This document shows positions 51,153-60,399 of a DNA stretch of 60,513 bases, in pieces. The DNA lies in assembly GCA_900548005.1 (NCBI GenBank), contig URIZ01000012.1, positions 1 to 60,513 of the forward strand. The letters run 5' to 3'. The notes under the pieces were generated by a model. The model saw only the letters and a program-made list of their open reading frames with translations. It did no database searches and was not told where the DNA came from. The stretch comes from an uncultured Eubacteriales bacterium. GTDB taxonomy: Bacteria; Bacillota; Clostridia; Christensenellales; CAG-917. Position numbers and translations under genes: made by a program. Numbering within the stretch: position 1 is the stretch's first letter; every line of letters begins with the position of its first letter.

Positions 51153-51521
51153 ATGAGATTTTTGTATCTTTTGCTCGCAGGGGTTGCGGGCGGTGTTTTG
51201 GCAGGTATGGGCATGGGCGGCGGCACGCTCACTTTGCCGTTGCTTGTGTTGTGTCTTGACGTGGGACAACTCACGGCGCAGTTTGCCAATCTCGTGTCGT
51301 TTTTGCCGTCGGGGGCGGTGAGCCTTGCTCTTCATATCAAGAACGGGCTTGTAAAAAAAGACAACTTGCTTTTCTTTCTTGTCCCCGCTCTTGCAACGTG
51401 CGTGGCTTGCTCGTTTTTTGCGGTTGAAACAAGCGGCGAGCTTCTCAAAAAACTGTTTGGCGGCTTTCTTGTCGCGCTGTCGATATGCTCCTTTTTTTCA
51501 AAAACGCTAAAAAAATATTGA
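51153..51521 (+). CDS. Half-size TauE/SafE family transporter subunit (second half)
   Basis: The protein has 122 residues with about four membrane helices. It starts FLYLLLAGVAGGVLAGMGMG and then GGTLTLPLLVL, the repeat of the TauE/SafE motif, with the QLTAQFANLVSFLPSGAVSL stretch typical of the C-terminal half. With the previous gene it reconstitutes one full transporter as a heterodimer. TAGGTG serves as ribosome site. Substrate unknown. Confidence 0.83.
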   Translation: MRFLYLLLAGVAGGVLAGMGMGGGTLTLPLLVLCLDVGQLTAQFANLVSFLPSGAVSLALHIKNGLVKKDNLLFFLVPALATCVACSFFAVETSGELLKKLFGGFLVALSICSFFSKTLKKY

Positions 51522-51612
51522 CATAAGAAACCTGCTTATCGATATGCCTCCAAAAGCCTTGTTTTTTGCAAAAATAAGGGCGATTTTTCGTGAAAATTTG
51601 CAAAAAGGGGTA

Positions 51613-51641
51613 TTTACATTGCGCGCCTCGTGTTGTATAAT
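51613..51641 (+). promoter_or_regulatory. Promoter of the rnf operon
   Basis: TTTACA (51613-51618), 17-base spacer, perfect TATAAT (51636-51641), 34 bases before the rnfC ATG. Confidence 0.8.
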
Positions 51642-51674
51642 CATATTACTAGTTTAAGTTAAAGGACAAACAAT

Positions 51675-52979
51675 ATGACATTTCCTTTGAGAACTTTCCG
51701 CAGGGGCATACATCCGCCTGCAAACAAGTTCACCAAAGAAGCGCCTTTGCAAGAATTTCCAACACCGGATACGGTGTTTATTTGCTTGTCACAGCATATC
51801 GGCGCGCCTGCAACGCCGACGGTTGCCGTCGGTGATCACGTGGACGTCGGACAAGTCATAGCGTCGGCAAGCGGATTTGTGTCCGCAAACGTCGTTTCGT
51901 CGGTGTCGGGCACGGTCAAGGCATTTTGCATCTTGCCCACGGCAAACGGAGCAGAAGCCACGCATATCGAGATTGCAAACGACCACTTGTACACCGAGCA
52001 GCGTTTGAGCGCGTTGAGCGAACCGAGCAAAGATGAGATTATTCAGCGTATCAAAGACGCCGGCATCGTGGGCATGGGGGGAGCGACTTTTCCCACTCAC
52101 GTCAAACTTATGCCCAAAGATCCCATAGACACGCTCATCGTCAACGGCGCAGAGTGCGAGCCGTACATCACTTGCGACTACCGCTTGTTTTTGGAAGAGG
52201 CGGTGCGCGTCATTGACGGAGTGAAGCTAATCATGAAGGCTCTTGACGTCAAGCACGCCTACATCGGCATAGAAGCCAACAAGCCGCTTGCGATCAAAAG
52301 GCTTGCGAAACTCGTTCCGCCCGAGATAGACGTGATGAAGCTCAAGACCAAATATCCGCAAGGCGCGGAGAAACAGCTCATATACGCAATCACTCATCGC
52401 ACCGTTCCCACGGGAGCATTGCCTGCAAAGGTGGGCTGCGTTGTGTGCAACACGCACACGGCATACTGCGTTGCAAAGGCTGTAAGGGATGGCGAAACGT
52501 GTTATAGGCGCGCCATGACCGTGTCGGGCGGCGGTGTGGAGATGCGCGGCAATTTTTGGGTGCGCAACGGCACGCCTTATCAGTTTATATACGACACCTG
52601 CCGCGGCAGCGTGATAGAAGACGTCACGAGAAAGGTGATAAGCGGCGGTCCGATGATGGGCTTTGCGCAAGCGGATTTGACAGCCGCTACCACAAAAGGC
52701 TCGTCTTGCTTGCTGTTCCTTACGGACAAGGAGTTCAATACAAGCCCCACCACGCCGTGCATAAGTTGCGGCAAGTGCATCATCAACTGCCCGATGTCGC
52801 TTGTGCCCAGAGAAATCGAGCGCGCAACGCAAAAGGAAGAGTTCGAGACCACCTTCAAGCTGGGCGTTCTCAACTGTATAGAGTGCGGCGCGTGTTCCTA
52901 TTCTTGCCCGGCAAAACGTCCGCTCGTGCAAGCAATGCGTCTTGCAAAGAAAGAAATCAAAGTCAGGGGGATCAAGTGA
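51675..52979 (+). CDS. rnfC: Rnf complex subunit RnfC
   Basis: The protein has 434 residues. An N-terminal barrel-sandwich region (GDHVDVGQVIASASG) is followed by the NADH/FMN-binding part (GMGGATFPTHVKL, NGAECEPYITCDYRL) and two [4Fe-4S] motifs near the C-terminus, CISCGKCIINCPMSL and CIECGACSYSCPAKRP. It is the NADH-binding peripheral subunit of the ferredoxin:NAD+ oxidoreductase, which couples electron transfer to Na+ or H+ export. AAAGGACA upstream is a modest ribosome site. First of six rnf genes in the order CDGEAB. Confidence 0.95.
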   Translation: MTFPLRTFRRGIHPPANKFTKEAPLQEFPTPDTVFICLSQHIGAPATPTVAVGDHVDVGQVIASASGFVSANVVSSVSGTVKAFCILPTANGAEATHIEIANDHLYTEQRLSALSEPSKDEIIQRIKDAGIVGMGGATFPTHVKLMPKDPIDTLIVNGAECEPYITCDYRLFLEEAVRVIDGVKLIMKALDVKHAYIGIEANKPLAIKRLAKLVPPEIDVMKLKTKYPQGAEKQLIYAITHRTVPTGALPAKVGCVVCNTHTAYCVAKAVRDGETCYRRAMTVSGGGVEMRGNFWVRNGTPYQFIYDTCRGSVIEDVTRKVISGGPMMGFAQADLTAATTKGSSCLLFLTDKEFNTSPTTPCISCGKCIINCPMSLVPREIERATQKEEFETTFKLGVLNCIECGACSYSCPAKRPLVQAMRLAKKEIKVRGIK

Positions 52980-52980
52980 T

Positions 52981-54060
52981 ATGGCAAAATATATCGTTTC
53001 CTCATCCCCCCATATATCCACGACGTTCACAACCAAGAGAATGATGCTCGACGTGATCATCGCGCTCATTCCCGCAACCATCGCAAGCGTGCTGCTGTAC
53101 GGCTTTTATCCGCTTTGCATGATGATACTTTGCGTGGGCACGTGCGTGTTTGCAGAGTGGCTGTTCAACATCGTCACAAAAAAATATCAAAGCGTGGGCG
53201 ATTTGTCGGCGATTGTCACTGGCATGATACTTGCGCTCAATCTTCCGCCGGTCGTGCCGTTCTACGTGCCTATCGTGGGCGGATTTTTCGCGATAGTGGT
53301 GGTCAAAATGCTCTTTGGCGGCATCGGCAAAAACTTTGCAAACCCCGCAATCACCGCGCGCATATTCCTTATGTTGTGCTGGACGAGCGTTATGACAAGT
53401 TTTGTCAAGCCCATAGATTTGTCAAACGGCATGAACTTGTTCTTGTTCTTTGACAGAGCGGTGGATATCGACATCAGTGCAATCACGAGCGCTACTCCGC
53501 TTGCAGGCGTCAAGTCGTCGATAGCTGCAGGCACGAATCCCGCGCAAGGATTGTCGGCTCTTGACATGTTCCTTGGCAGAATAGGCGGCAGTGCGGGCGA
53601 AGTGAGCGCGATTGCAATACTAATCGGCGGAATTTATCTTCTCATCCGCAAGGTCATAGACTGGCGCATCCCGGCGTTGTACATCGGCTCGACGGTGGTG
53701 TTCACGGCAATCTTCTTTGCAGGCTCGGAATACGTGGGGCAATACGTTTGGACGTATCTGCTCGGCGGCGGTCTTATGTTTGGAGCATTCTTCATGGCAA
53801 CCGACTACGCAACAAGCCCCAAGACTTGTCTTGCGGTGGTCATATATGGCGTGGGGCTCGGGTTCTTGACGGTGGTGTTCAGAAAATTCGGCACTATGAA
53901 CGAAGGCGTGTCCTTTGCCATTCTCATCATGAACGTGCTTACGCCTTTGCTTGAAAAAATCACGCCGAGAGCGTTTGGCGCGCCAAAGAAAAACAATTTT
54001 GCAAAACTTATGAAACACAAGCGAAAAGACGTCGCTTTGGAAGGGGGCAAAAATGACTGA
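52981..54060 (+). CDS. rnfD: Rnf complex subunit RnfD
   Basis: The protein has 359 residues from the ATG at 52981, one base after the rnfC stop. About eight to nine membrane helices. The covalent-FMN site is represented by ITSATPLAG, with Thr172 the likely attachment residue (known for RnfD/NqrB homologues). A C-terminal basic tail (KLMKHKRKDV) faces the cytoplasm. It overlaps rnfG by 8 bases. Confidence 0.94.
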   Translation: MAKYIVSSSPHISTTFTTKRMMLDVIIALIPATIASVLLYGFYPLCMMILCVGTCVFAEWLFNIVTKKYQSVGDLSAIVTGMILALNLPPVVPFYVPIVGGFFAIVVVKMLFGGIGKNFANPAITARIFLMLCWTSVMTSFVKPIDLSNGMNLFLFFDRAVDIDISAITSATPLAGVKSSIAAGTNPAQGLSALDMFLGRIGGSAGEVSAIAILIGGIYLLIRKVIDWRIPALYIGSTVVFTAIFFAGSEYVGQYVWTYLLGGGLMFGAFFMATDYATSPKTCLAVVIYGVGLGFLTVVFRKFGTMNEGVSFAILIMNVLTPLLEKITPRAFGAPKKNNFAKLMKHKRKDVALEGGKND

Positions 54061-54901
54061 CGAAAAGATGCTCCGAGAAGACGAAGCGATGGAAAAAGAG
54101 ACCGCTCTCGACATGGAAAACGCACAAACGCTTGAAAAAGATTGCGCTCAATCCGCAGATACGACGCTGTCTTCGGCTCAAAATGCCGAGGCCAAAGAAA
54201 AATCGGATATTGACACGGGCGAAACAAGCGGATATAATGCTCACGGCGGCAAAAAAGATAACAAAGACAAAAAAGACAAGAAAGAAAAAAGACAGATGAG
54301 CGAAGTGACAAAATGCTCGCTCGTGCTTGTCGTCATAGCAGTGATTGCAGGGCTTTTGCTCGGCATCGTCAACTGGGCAACGTACGTTGATCCCGACAGT
54401 GCGATTATGGAAAAATGCAAGGCGTTCGTTTGGGCGGACTCGCAATCGGTCACGGAAGTGGTCAAAGACGAGCAGCTTGCATCCTACGACTATGACAAAA
54501 ACAACTACGTCGTGTCCTGCTTTGGGGCAAAGAGCGGAGAAGAAATTCTCGGATATTGCTACTACACGGTGGGCGGCGGCGCAAAAGACGGCTCGTTGTC
54601 GTCACTTGTGTTCATCGGCGCGGACGGCGTGATCAAGGACGTGCACGTGTACGAGCAAGGCGAAACGGCAGGTTATTTCGACAGAGTGGAAAAAGCCAAC
54701 AAACAAAAGTACGTCGGCATCGATTGCAAGAGTATCGAAAGGCTCGAATTGGTCAAGTCCGGCTCGGCAAACAAAGACGGTCAAATTGACGCGGTGAGCC
54801 AAGCCACCTACACGTCCACGGGCTATCACAACTCCATTGCATCCGCCGTGTATGCGTTTAGGACGCACTACGACAAGACGCACAAAGGAGGCGCGGCATG
54901 A
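54053..54901 (+). CDS. rnfG: Rnf complex subunit RnfG with long acidic/basic N-terminal extension
   Basis: The protein has 282 residues. Residues 1-85 are a charged cytoplasmic extension (Glu/Asp-rich, then KKDNKDKKDKKEKRQ), absent in typical RnfG. One membrane helix (~88-107) precedes the extracytoplasmic FMN-binding domain. The flavinylation motif, normally SGATxT, reads S249-QATYT, with Gln in place of Gly and Thr254 the expected FMN acceptor. It overlaps rnfD by 8 and rnfE by 4 bases. Confidence 0.93.
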   Translation: MTDEKMLREDEAMEKETALDMENAQTLEKDCAQSADTTLSSAQNAEAKEKSDIDTGETSGYNAHGGKKDNKDKKDKKEKRQMSEVTKCSLVLVVIAVIAGLLLGIVNWATYVDPDSAIMEKCKAFVWADSQSVTEVVKDEQLASYDYDKNNYVVSCFGAKSGEEILGYCYYTVGGGAKDGSLSSLVFIGADGVIKDVHVYEQGETAGYFDRVEKANKQKYVGIDCKSIERLELVKSGSANKDGQIDAVSQATYTSTGYHNSIASAVYAFRTHYDKTHKGGAA

Positions 54902-55734
54902 AACGCAACTCCAAGCTCAAAATAGTATCCAACGGCATATTCGAGCAAAACCCCACCTTCAAACTGGTGTTGGGTATGTGCCCGACGCTTGCCATCACCA
55001 CAAGCGCGTTCAACGGCTTTGGCATGGGCATTGCGGCAACTCTCGTGCTGATATGTTCCAACGCTTTGGTGTCCCTTTTGAGAAAGGTGATACCCGACAA
55101 AGTGCGCATCCCAGCCTACGTGCTTATCATCGCAACTCTAGTCACGTTGCTTGAAATGGTGCTGAAAAAGTTTGTTCCGACGCTGTATAGCGCGCTAGGC
55201 ATCTATTTGCCGCTTATAGTGGTCAACTGCATCATTCTCGCAAGAGCGGAAGCCTTTGCAAGCTCCAACAAAGTTGGCGACAGCATTCTCGACGGCTTGG
55301 GCATGGGCTTGGGCTTTACGCTTGCGCTAACGCTCATCGGTTTCATACGAGAATTGCTCGGCAACGGCACGATTTTTGCAGGCACTCTCGGCAGTCTGTC
55401 CTTCGGATTGTCGCTGGGATCTGCGCAAAAGTATTCGCTCAAATTCTTCGTCCTTCCCGCAGGCGGCTTTATGACTTTGGGATTGCTTATGGCGGCGGTC
55501 AATGCCATCACCGACAGCAAAGCCAAGAAAAAGCAGGCGCAAGCGGTTGAAAGCGCAAAAAACATCGAAGACGCAAAAGCAAGCCTTGACAACTCTCAAA
55601 ATCAAGACGATGCGCAAGACAAGGTTGAAAACAGCCGAATCGCGACGGCAAACACCGCCGATACGGCAGACAATAAAGACAAAAACGGCATAACGGATAA
55701 AGCCGACAGCAACAACGAAGGGGGTGCAAACTGA
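54898..55734 (+). CDS. rnfE: Rnf complex subunit RnfE with charged C-terminal tail
   Basis: The protein has 278 residues. Six membrane helices in the first ~205 residues, with FEQNPTFKLVLGMCPTLAIT and the conserved EFVPTLYSALGIYLPLIVVN-like segment containing the membrane iron-sulfur Cys. A ~70-residue Ala/Asn/Asp/Lys-rich tail (from about 207) is absent in typical RnfE (about 200 residues) and looks disordered. GGAGG precedes the ATG, which overlaps the rnfG stop by four bases. Confidence 0.93.
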   Translation: MKRNSKLKIVSNGIFEQNPTFKLVLGMCPTLAITTSAFNGFGMGIAATLVLICSNALVSLLRKVIPDKVRIPAYVLIIATLVTLLEMVLKKFVPTLYSALGIYLPLIVVNCIILARAEAFASSNKVGDSILDGLGMGLGFTLALTLIGFIRELLGNGTIFAGTLGSLSFGLSLGSAQKYSLKFFVLPAGGFMTLGLLMAAVNAITDSKAKKKQAQAVESAKNIEDAKASLDNSQNQDDAQDKVENSRIATANTADTADNKDKNGITDKADSNNEGGAN

Positions 55735-56351
55735 TGGAATACTTCTTGCTTATCATCGGAGCAATGTTCACCAACAACTTTGTGCTCAGTCAATTCTTGG
55801 GTTGCTGCCCCTTCCTTGGCGTGTCCAAAAAGACGGACACCGCGCTCGGAATGGGGCTTGCGGTCACCTTTGTCATGGGTGTTGCAAGCGTTATCACGTG
55901 GTGCGTGCAAAAGGTGCTTGTGTTGCTCGGCGTAGAGTATTTGCAAACCATTGCGTTTATTCTCGTCATAGCGGCTCTTGTGCAGCTCATCGAAATGGTG
56001 CTCAAAAAATATATGCCGTCGCTATACAGCGCGCTGGGCGTATATTTGCCGCTCATCACCACCAACTGCGCTGTGCTCGGCGTTGCGATTCTCAACATCG
56101 ACACCTATGGCGTCGCAAGCGGAATAAGTCTTCTTCAATCTTTCTTGAACGGCGTATTCAGCGGCGTCGGATTCCTTATCGCGATACTCCTGCTTGCGGG
56201 CGTGCGCGAAAAGATGGATCAAGACTCGATACCCAAAGCGTTCAGGGGTTTCCCCATCACGCTCATTGCGGCAAGCATACTCAGCATGGCATTTGTGGCT
56301 TTCGGCGGACTTATCTCGTCGTCGGGCGCAATAAGCCTGCTGTTCAACTGA
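55734..56351 (+). CDS. rnfA: Rnf complex subunit RnfA
   Basis: The protein has 205 residues, the normal length. Six membrane helices, paralogous and inverted relative to RnfE. FVLSQFLGCCPFLGVSKK and the SLYSALGVYLPLITTNCAV segment carry the conserved Cys residues that hold the intramembrane [2Fe-2S] cluster with RnfE. The start overlaps the rnfE stop by one base; GGGGGTG is the ribosome site. Confidence 0.95.
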   Translation: MEYFLLIIGAMFTNNFVLSQFLGCCPFLGVSKKTDTALGMGLAVTFVMGVASVITWCVQKVLVLLGVEYLQTIAFILVIAALVQLIEMVLKKYMPSLYSALGVYLPLITTNCAVLGVAILNIDTYGVASGISLLQSFLNGVFSGVGFLIAILLLAGVREKMDQDSIPKAFRGFPITLIAASILSMAFVAFGGLISSSGAISLLFN

Positions 56352-56364
56352 CGGGGGTGACGAT

Positions 56365-57174
56365 ATGATACTTTCAGCGGTCAATCCCTTGACGATACTT
56401 TGGTCTATACTCGTGCTTTTCGTGCTTGCGCTCGTGTTCGGCATAGTGCTTGCGGTGCTCGGCAAAAAACTCGCCGTGCATGAAGACGAGAGAATACGCC
56501 AAGTCAGAGACAAGCTCTCGGGCGCGAATTGCGGCGGTTGCGGATATGCAGGCTGCGACGCGTTTGCAAGAGCGATTGTGGAAGGCAAGGCGGACATCAA
56601 CGCTTGCTGCGCAACAAGCGCGGACAACAAAAAACTCATCGCACAAATCATGGGCACAAGCGTGTCCGCCGAAGACACCAAGATCGTGGTGGCTTGCAAC
56701 GGCGGCAACAATGCTCAGGACAAATACGAATATATGGGCTACGGCGACTGCAAGAGTATGGAATTGCTTTGCGGCGGTCGCAAACAGTGCAAGTGGGGTT
56801 GCCTCGGCATGGGCTCGTGCGTGGACGCTTGCCCCTACGGCGCGATTCAAGTGGGCATGGACGGATATGCCGAAGTGGACAGAACAAAGTGCATACGTTG
56901 CGGCAGATGCGTTTCCACTTGCCCCAAAAAACTTGTCAAGCGCATACCTGCGGACGCAAAAGTGTACGTGGCTTGCTCCAATTGCCAAAAGGGCAAGGAA
57001 GTGCGCGCGATATGCAAGAGCGGCTGTATAGGCTGCGGTTTGTGCCAAAAGAATTGTCCCAACGGAGCGATAACCGTGCAAAACAATCTTGCGGTGATAG
57101 ACTATTCAAAATGCACGGGATGCGGCATTTGCATGCAAAAGTGTCCGCAAAAGTGCATCAAATCTGCGGAATAA
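56365..57174 (+). CDS. rnfB: Rnf complex subunit RnfB (ferredoxin-type)
   Basis: The protein has 269 residues. An N-terminal membrane helix (~8-30) is followed by the 4-Cys domain (GANCGGCGYAGCDAFAR ... CC) and a ferredoxin-like domain with CVDACPYGAI, CIRCGRCVSTCPKK, CIGCGLCQKNCPNG and CTGCGICMQKCPQK, enough for several [4Fe-4S] clusters. It accepts electrons from reduced ferredoxin for the complex. Last rnf gene; no strong terminator is seen before the ppx gene 134 bases downstream. Confidence 0.95.
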   Translation: MILSAVNPLTILWSILVLFVLALVFGIVLAVLGKKLAVHEDERIRQVRDKLSGANCGGCGYAGCDAFARAIVEGKADINACCATSADNKKLIAQIMGTSVSAEDTKIVVACNGGNNAQDKYEYMGYGDCKSMELLCGGRKQCKWGCLGMGSCVDACPYGAIQVGMDGYAEVDRTKCIRCGRCVSTCPKKLVKRIPADAKVYVACSNCQKGKEVRAICKSGCIGCGLCQKNCPNGAITVQNNLAVIDYSKCTGCGICMQKCPQKCIKSAE

Positions 57175-57308
57175 TCCGCTTAACAGTGGTAAAACAAAAT
57201 ATCCGCATCGCTCGGATGTGCGGAGATATAAGGGAAAATAGAGAAAATAAGAATTGAAACAAACGCCCCGCAATCGGGGAGCGGCGAAAGCCGTTTAGGA
57301 GAAACAGT

Positions 57309-58829
57309 ATGGAAAAAATAGCGATTATCGACATTGGCTCAAACTCAGCAAGACTCGTGCTCGTCAACGTATTGGACGGCGGATATTTCGTCGTCTTTGA
57401 CGAACTCAAAGAAACGGTACGGCTTGGGCAGGATATGGATTGGGACGGCTTCATCAAGCCGCAAAGAATTGCCCAAACGATAAAAACGCTTACGATGTTC
57501 CGCCGTCTTTGCGACGCAAACAAGGTTGACAAGATCTTTGCGTATGCAACGGCTGCGGTTAGACGTGCAAAAAATCAGAAGAGCTTCCTTGACGAAGTTG
57601 CAATGACTTGCGGCATCAAGATCAAGGTGCTCACCCCCGAAGAGCAAGCAATGCTCGTGTATCAAGGCGTCATCAACTCCATGGACATCCCCAAAGGACT
57701 TATCATGGAAATGGGCGGCGGCTCTACAAACCTTATATACTACAACCGCAGAAATCTCATCCACTTCGAGACTCTTCCGTTCGGCGCGGTGACTCTCACC
57801 GACCTTTTCAAGAACGACAGCTCCACTCCGCAAGAGAGAGCAAAGAAGATCGAAGACTTTATCGGCGAACAGCTTGAAAAAATCAGCTGGCTCGACACCG
57901 TAGAACCGGATACGGCGTTTGTCGGCGTGGGCGGATCGTTCAGAAATCTAGGCAGAATCAGCCGTCTTATCAAGAAATATCCTTTCAATATGACGCACAA
58001 CTACGAGTTGCCCGTCAGCGAATTTGAAAACATCTACAACACCATAAGAAAGCTCGATCTCAACAGTACCGCGCGCATAAAGGGGCTCTCGTCTTCAAGG
58101 GCGGACATCTTCCCGAGCGCACTTGCGGTGATGAAAGCGGTGCTTTCCAAATTCACTTTTGAGAAGATCACCATCAGCGGCTGCGGACTCAGAGAAGGCG
58201 CGATGTTCAGATACGCAGTGCCCGGCGTCAACGAGAGACCGCTCAGCGACGTGCTCGGACATTCGCTCTACACGCAAATGAGATATCACGATCTCAACAT
58301 CGATCATGCAGAACACGTCTACAATCTCTCGATCCAGCTCTTCAAGCAACTCAAAGTGTTGCACAAGATGCCAAGAGCCTATGTCAGAGTGCTCAAAATC
58401 GCCGCGCTCATGCACGACAGCGGCATGCGTATCAAGTTCTACAATCACCAATTGCACTCGGCGTATATCATTCTCAACAGCAACTTGTACGGCGTTCCGC
58501 ACAAGGATATCGTCGTGGCGGCGTTCGTTGCGGCAGGGCATAGAAAATCCGAAAACGCAAGAGAAGAAATCCTCAAATACAAAGATATGCTCAATGCAGA
58601 AGACGTTGAAGCCATCAAGAAACTCGGCGTGATTTTGCGTATTGCCGAGAGTTTCGACCGCAGTCAAAGCGGCGTTGTCACGGGCATCAACTGTGACGTG
58701 CTCGGCGACAGCGTAATCGTCAAGACCGAATGTGAAAACGGCGGAGATTGCGCGCTCGAAGTGAAGGACGCCATGGGTGCGGCTGCGGAATTTAAGGCTG
58801 CATACGGCAAAAATCTCGAGATTTTGTAA
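57309..58829 (+). CDS. ppx: Exopolyphosphatase / pppGpp phosphatase family protein
   Basis: The protein has 506 residues, full length for the Ppx/GppA family. The ASKHA phosphatase domain has IIDIGSNSARLVLVNV, FAYATAAVRRAKN and IMEMGGGSTNLIYYN. The C-terminal HD-like domain (~310-506) has MHDSGMRIKFYNHQLHSAYI. It hydrolyses polyphosphate and/or pppGpp. TAGGAG precedes the ATG. maf and an mreB-like gene follow with gaps of 3 and -14 bases, forming one unit. Two short GC-rich hairpins (CCCCG/CGGGG near 57266 and GGC/GCC near 57283) lie in the leader. Confidence 0.88.
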   Translation: MEKIAIIDIGSNSARLVLVNVLDGGYFVVFDELKETVRLGQDMDWDGFIKPQRIAQTIKTLTMFRRLCDANKVDKIFAYATAAVRRAKNQKSFLDEVAMTCGIKIKVLTPEEQAMLVYQGVINSMDIPKGLIMEMGGGSTNLIYYNRRNLIHFETLPFGAVTLTDLFKNDSSTPQERAKKIEDFIGEQLEKISWLDTVEPDTAFVGVGGSFRNLGRISRLIKKYPFNMTHNYELPVSEFENIYNTIRKLDLNSTARIKGLSSSRADIFPSALAVMKAVLSKFTFEKITISGCGLREGAMFRYAVPGVNERPLSDVLGHSLYTQMRYHDLNIDHAEHVYNLSIQLFKQLKVLHKMPRAYVRVLKIAALMHDSGMRIKFYNHQLHSAYIILNSNLYGVPHKDIVVAAFVAAGHRKSENAREEILKYKDMLNAEDVEAIKKLGVILRIAESFDRSQSGVVTGINCDVLGDSVIVKTECENGGDCALEVKDAMGAAAEFKAAYGKNLEIL

Positions 58830-58832
58830 GAT

Positions 58833-59414
58833 ATGGCTTTGCAATCGAAGCGCGTGATTCTCGCAAGCGGATCGCCGCGCAGAAAAGATATTCTTGCGGA
58901 TATGGGCGTGGAATTCGTTGTTGTGCCGTCAAGCGTTGACGAAGACAAGATACACTCGCCCTTTGCGCAAATTCTCGTCAAAAAACTCGCTCGAGCCAAA
59001 GCCCGCGACGTCTTCAAGTCGCACAAACAAGACGTGGTGGTGGCGGCAGATACCATTGTCGTCAAGGGCGCAAAAGAGCTAGGCAAGCCAAAAAACAGGC
59101 AGGACGCAATCAACGTCATATCTCGCCTAAGCGGCAAATGGCACGTGGTGTACACGGGCGTTTGCGTTGTGTCGGACGGCATAGAGAAGGTTTTTTGCGA
59201 CGCGTCAAAGGTCAAATTCAAGCACCTTTCGACAAAAGAAATAGAAGACTACGTTGACACCTACAAGCCCTTCGACAAGGCGGGCGCGTACGGGATACAA
59301 GACGGCGTGGTGGTTGAAAAATACATCGGCAGCTACTCAAACATTCTCGGGCTGCCGAAGACAAAACTTGCGGCGGTATTGGCGCAAGTGGGAGTGTACG
59401 ATGGCAACAATTGA
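58833..59414 (+). CDS. maf: Maf-family nucleotide pyrophosphatase
   Basis: The protein has 193 residues. The signature is VILASGSPRRKDIL near the N-terminus, VVAADTIVV in the middle and DKAGAYGIQD followed by IGSYSNILGLP. Maf proteins hydrolyse dTTP/UTP or modified NTPs and in Bacillus are linked to septum formation. The gene starts 3 bases after ppx and overlaps the mreB-like gene by 14 bases; the neighbour order maf-mreB is common in Firmicutes. Confidence 0.94.
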   Translation: MALQSKRVILASGSPRRKDILADMGVEFVVVPSSVDEDKIHSPFAQILVKKLARAKARDVFKSHKQDVVVAADTIVVKGAKELGKPKNRQDAINVISRLSGKWHVVYTGVCVVSDGIEKVFCDASKVKFKHLSTKEIEDYVDTYKPFDKAGAYGIQDGVVVEKYIGSYSNILGLPKTKLAAVLAQVGVYDGNN

Positions 59415-60399
59415 ACTTTCAATCGATTTGGGAAGCAAATTTATCACCATTTTTCAAAAGGGGATAGGTCTTGTGCTGCGCGAGCCGGCAATCGCAATTG
59501 CCACAAAATCGCGCAATCGCCTTGAAATTCGCGATGCGGGTTATAGGGCAGAAAGCGTTATGACAGGTTCGCTCGGCGGCGCGAGAGTGATTGCTCCCAT
59601 CAAAGAAGGCATCATCGTTGACGAAGAGATGGCAACGATGCTCATATCCTATTTTCTCAAAAAAATCATGCCCGAAGGCTTATTTGCGCCGCGCGTGAAG
59701 GCGATCGTTTCCATTTGCGAATCGTCGTCAAGCTCCGATCGCCGCGCCGTTGAAAAATGCTGTCTGAAAGCAGGCATAAAGGAAGTCACGCTTGTGGAAT
59801 CCGGGCTTAGCCTTCTTGCATACACCAACAGCATCGGCGGACTTTTCGTGGACATCGGCGGCGGCAAAACCGAGATTTCTGCCGTCACCAATCACGGCAT
59901 AGCAACAGGCTGCTCGGTCAACATCGCAGGCGACGCTTTCAACAACGCAATCATCGATGATTTGTACAGAAATTACGGTGTGAAAGTGGGCGAGTTTACC
60001 ATCGAAAATCTCAAAAAATCCGCTCTGTCTTTCTATGTCAACGACATAGGCAGCTATGCAGTCAGCGGCGGCAGTGCGGACGGCTCTCCTCGCAGTCTTT
60101 ACGTTTCTGCCGAAGATATGCGCAACGCGGTCATTCCGCTTGTTGACGATCTTATCGAAGTCATCATGTCCGTGCTCAATCAGACTCCGCCCGAGCTTTC
60201 TGCCGAGATTCTGCGCAAAGGCATTTTTGTCAGCGGCGGCTCACTTCATATCCCCGGTCTTATCGAGTATATGGAGCAAGCTCTCGAGCTTCCCGTCACT
60301 CCGCTCAAAGACATCGAAAACGCCATTGCCATCGGCGGCGCAAAGTTCTTTGAGGAGAAGGATTTGCTGAGCGATATGTTAGGCGTTAAGTTATATTAA
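59401..60399 (+). CDS. MreB-like actin homologue, divergent
   Basis: The protein has 332 residues from the ATG at 59401. MreB-type elements: LSIDLGSKFITIFQKGIGLV (phosphate 1), VIAPIKEGIIVDEEMA, GGLFVDIGGGKTEISAV (phosphate 2), IAGDAFNNAIIDDLYRNYG and FVSGGSLHIPGL (adenosine). The Glu-Pro-Met segment after the connect-1 region of MreB is ESGLSLLAY here, and the AKR stretches are altered, so polymerisation or hydrolysis may differ. Directly coupled to maf. A rod-shape or related role is inferred. R1 copy 5 begins at its stop codon. Confidence 0.82.
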   Translation: MATIELSIDLGSKFITIFQKGIGLVLREPAIAIATKSRNRLEIRDAGYRAESVMTGSLGGARVIAPIKEGIIVDEEMATMLISYFLKKIMPEGLFAPRVKAIVSICESSSSSDRRAVEKCCLKAGIKEVTLVESGLSLLAYTNSIGGLFVDIGGGKTEISAVTNHGIATGCSVNIAGDAFNNAIIDDLYRNYGVKVGEFTIENLKKSALSFYVNDIGSYAVSGGSADGSPRSLYVSAEDMRNAVIPLVDDLIEVIMSVLNQTPPELSAEILRKGIFVSGGSLHIPGLIEYMEQALELPVTPLKDIENAIAIGGAKFFEEKDLLSDMLGVKLY

